A stretch of DNA of 7,768 nt from Gammaproteobacteria bacterium (GTDB lineage: Bacteria > Pseudomonadota > Gammaproteobacteria > Pseudomonadales > Pseudohongiellaceae): the NCBI GenBank assembly GCA_016762975.1, contig JAESUV010000055.1, positions 1 through 7,768 on the forward strand. Reading direction: 5' to 3'. Under the pieces are notes generated by a model. It saw nothing but the letters and a program-made list of their open reading frames with translations. It made no database searches and was not told where the DNA came from. This document shows positions 5,707 through 7,768 of this stretch, piece by piece; the stretch's first letter is position 1; the number at the start of each line of letters is the position of its first letter. A program made the translations under genes and the position numbers.

Positions 5707-6816
5707 ATGACCGCATACAAGATCGCACTGTTAGATGGAGATGGAATCGGCCCGGAAATCACTGCCGAGGCAGTAAAGATTCTAAACCTAGTCGCTTCGC
5801 GCAATAACCTTGAACTAGACTTACAGCATGGTGCGTTTGGCGCCAATGCCTACTTCGAACATGGACATGCGTTTCCCGAAGCCACTAAGGCGCTATGCGA
5901 TTCTGCAGATGCAATCTTAAAAGGGCCGATAGGGCTCAATCACGAGGAATCGAAGAAAATTCCTGTGGACATGCAGCCTGAGCGTGGCGCGTTGCTGCCT
6001 CTTAGGCGCCGCTACAACACTTTTGCCAATATTAGGCCGGTCTACCTTCCAAAGGACCTTGCGCACTTCTCTCCGCTCAAGCCAGAAATTATCGGCGACG
6101 GAATCGATTTCATCATCATTCGCGAGCTTGTCGGCGGATTGTATTTTGGCAAGAAAGAAACTGGCATCAATGCGCAGGGGAAACGCTACGTCCATGAAAT
6201 GCTTGAATACGATGAAGACCAGATAGCTGATATCGCGAAGGTAGCTTTCGAAACATCGATGAAGCGTAAGAAGGTGCTCCACAACATCCATAAGTCGAAT
6301 GTTCTTAAATCCAGCGTGCTATGGAACGAAGTACTCGAAGAAGTCGGCCAGGATTATCCAGAAGTAGAAGTGAAACATATTTTGGTAGACGCGGCGGCAA
6401 CCTATCTCTGCCTAAACCCCTGTCAATTCGACGTGATGGTCATGGAGAACATGTTCGGCGACATATTGAGCGACCAAGCTGGCGGAATTCTTGGGTCGCT
6501 TGGCCTCATGCCCTCGGCATGTCTAGGACCTGACAAAGCCTACTACGAGCCCTCTCACGGATCTGCACCCGATATTGCTGGTCAGAACATAGCCAACCCG
6601 TATTCCATGATCGGCTCTGTCGCCATGATGCTAGAAATGAGTTTTGGCCTGGAGGCTGAGGCACGCAATGTCTGGCACGCAATGCAGAGTGTTTTCGCTC
6701 AGGGAAATTCTACTCCCGACCTTTCTAAACCGGGAGAAGGTGTAAAGATGATAAGCACTCAGGCTTTTGGAGACTTAGTCGTTAGCGAGTTAGACAAGAC
6801 CCCGATTCCTGCATAA
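5707..6816 (+). CDS. leuB: 3-isopropylmalate dehydrogenase
   Basis: NAD-dependent oxidative decarboxylation of 3-isopropylmalate to 2-oxoisocaproate, the third enzymatic step of leucine synthesis; cytoplasmic, normally a homodimer. The 369-aa length fits the family. Visible in order: LLDGDGIGPEI (8-18); the substrate block MQPERGALLPLR (89-100), in which the glutamate and leucines contact the isopropyl group and R100 the carboxylates; NIRP (R110); RELVGGLYFG (R139, Y146); catalytic K196 in IHKSNVLKSS; D228; metal ligands D252 and D256 in NMFGDILSDQ; and EPSHGSAPDIAGQNIANP, whose D289 favours NAD over NADP. The ATG at 5707 has AAGGA 6 nt upstream. Two oddities: the usual Asp before the catalytic Lys is His, and the usual VDNA is VDAA. 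IHK is more like homoisocitrate or isocitrate dehydrogenases, but the isopropyl-recognition block supports leuB. It stands alone, without leuCD, and converges on the leuA-like gene 20 bp away. Confidence 0.92.
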   Translation: MTAYKIALLDGDGIGPEITAEAVKILNLVASRNNLELDLQHGAFGANAYFEHGHAFPEATKALCDSADAILKGPIGLNHEESKKIPVDMQPERGALLPLRRRYNTFANIRPVYLPKDLAHFSPLKPEIIGDGIDFIIIRELVGGLYFGKKETGINAQGKRYVHEMLEYDEDQIADIAKVAFETSMKRKKVLHNIHKSNVLKSSVLWNEVLEEVGQDYPEVEVKHILVDAAATYLCLNPCQFDVMVMENMFGDILSDQAGGILGSLGLMPSACLGPDKAYYEPSHGSAPDIAGQNIANPYSMIGSVAMMLEMSFGLEAEARNVWHAMQSVFAQGNSTPDLSKPGEGVKMISTQAFGDLVVSELDKTPIPA

Positions 6817-6836
6817 GAAACCAGGGACAGGGTTAG

Positions 6837-7768
6837 CTAGTGTTTTTCGGCCTGCATGCGCAAATTAATCATGCGCATTGCAGCCTTAACGCCCGCAAGA
6901 ACCTGATTCGAGTCGACACCACGGGTCTTGAATTCCTGCTCCTGCCATTCCCAAGTAATGATACATTCCGTTAGTGCATCAATATTTCCACCACGGGGAA
7001 TGTGCACCTCATAGTCCAATAGTGCCGGCATCTCAAAGCCTCTCTCATTCAACAGCTTTTCAATCGCGTCGAAGAAGGCGGCGAAGCCGCCGTTGCCAGA
7101 ACCTGAGCCCTGCAACTCATTGCCTTCTAGCTCGACACGGATACTCGCGGTGCTCTCGACATTCAAGCCACTGCTTATGTAACAATTGAGAAGCATAATG
7201 TTGTGGAAATCACGACTCTCCATGACATCGGCGATAATAAAAGGCAGGTCTTCGGAGGTAATGATGTGCTTTGAATCGCCCAGCTTAACGATTCTCTCAA
7301 GCACCTTCGCCTGATCATCTTTAGAGAGGCTTATGCCCAACTCGTCTAAATTGTTGATCAAGGAAGCCTTGCCGCTCATCTTACCTAGCGCATAGACGCG
7401 TTTTCGTGCAAAGCGCTCCGGACTGAGTTCGGTTACGTAAAGATCACCTTTCAGGTCGCCGTCGGCGTGAATACCTGCTGTCTGAGTAAACACATCAGCT
7501 CCCACGACGGGCGTGTTCGCGGCTATCCACTTGCCAGAGAAATTTTCGACCATACGACTAAGCAAACCGATCCGCGTCTCATCTATGGATAACTTCATGC
7601 CCATCTTGTCTTTCAACACAACGGCCACTTCGGCAAGCGAAGCGTTTCCAGCGCGCTCGCCCAGGCAATTTATGGTGCAGTGAATAGTATTGATCCCCGC
7701 ATCCACTGCGGCCAATACATTCGCGGTAGCTAGGCCGTAGTCGTTATGAGGATGAAAATCGAATTCCA
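6837..7768 (-). CDS. 2-isopropylmalate synthase, LeuA2-like (5' partial)
   Basis: The C-terminal 310 or so residues of an alpha-isopropylmalate synthase-type enzyme, which condenses acetyl-CoA with 2-oxoisovalerate in the first committed step of leucine synthesis. The frame is open to the right edge, so the N-terminal part of the catalytic barrel is missing; no start codon is visible (the leftward TTG at 7715 is internal). At the edge the fragment reads EFDFHPHNDYGLATAN, with the HxH metal-binding motif, then CTINCLGERAGNASLAEV, both hallmarks of the family. The following linker region carries NTPVVGADVFTQTAGIHADGD and YALGKMSGKASL. The C-terminal leucine-sensing regulatory domain includes GSGSGNGGFAAFFDAI and HIPRGGNIDALTECIITW. 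From memory the linker blocks look more like the LeuA2 form common in Bacteroidetes than E. coli LeuA. The presence of the regulatory domain suggests leucine feedback inhibition. Citramalate synthase is the main alternative. The gene converges on leuB, so the two are transcribed separately. Confidence 0.88.
   Translation of the reverse strand, partial: EFDFHPHNDYGLATANVLAAVDAGINTIHCTINCLGERAGNASLAEVAVVLKDKMGMKLSIDETRIGLLSRMVENFSGKWIAANTPVVGADVFTQTAGIHADGDLKGDLYVTELSPERFARKRVYALGKMSGKASLINNLDELGISLSKDDQAKVLERIVKLGDSKHIITSEDLPFIIADVMESRDFHNIMLLNCYISSGLNVESTASIRVELEGNELQGSGSGNGGFAAFFDAIEKLLNERGFEMPALLDYEVHIPRGGNIDALTECIITWEWQEQEFKTRGVDSNQVLAGVKAAMRMINLRMQAEKH

Noticed and set aside
5917..6291. 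A 124-codon minus-strand open frame inside leuB.
   Set aside because: Antisense to a highly conserved enzyme gene and without family resemblance; it is a shadow of the leuB codon pattern.

Overview
The window looks like ordinary chromosomal sequence from a gammaproteobacterium, probably marine or environmental. The grounds are the E. coli-like sequences of QueA and LeuB, Shine-Dalgarno/ATG starts, sigma70-type promoter motifs and a base composition near 50% GC. I cannot name a genus. I see no insertion sequence, integrase, phage gene, CRISPR array or rRNA gene, and no gene-free stretch longer than about 300 bases.

Layout from left to right. A DsbA-fold 2-hydroxychromene-2-carboxylate isomerase-like gene (+) is cut by the left edge. 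It converges, 15 bp apart, on a two-gene signalling operon (-): a LytS/AlgZ-type membrane histidine kinase followed by a LytTR-type response regulator, with overlapping ends. Upstream of these, on the same strand, come malate dehydrogenase (mdh) and then queA, which makes the queuosine tRNA modification. mdh has a long leader crowded with inverted and direct repeats. queA is divergent from a tRNA-Leu(CAA) gene, which has a strong extended -10 promoter and a 15-bp FadR-like palindrome at the predicted transcription start. After the tRNA comes an unrecognised 53-codon gene (+) for a small membrane protein with an excellent ribosome binding site. Then comes a 3-isopropylmalate dehydrogenase gene (leuB, +). 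The right end is filled by a 2-isopropylmalate synthase-like gene (-) that converges on leuB and is cut by the window edge.

How they fit together: the two leu genes catalyse the first and third enzymatic conversions of leucine synthesis but face each other, so they are not one operon. mdh belongs to central carbon metabolism, and queA and tRNA-Leu to translation. The kinase/regulator pair has no obvious target gene here. The parts least explained by known families are the 53-aa protein, the palindrome at the tRNA promoter and the repeat-rich mdh leader.
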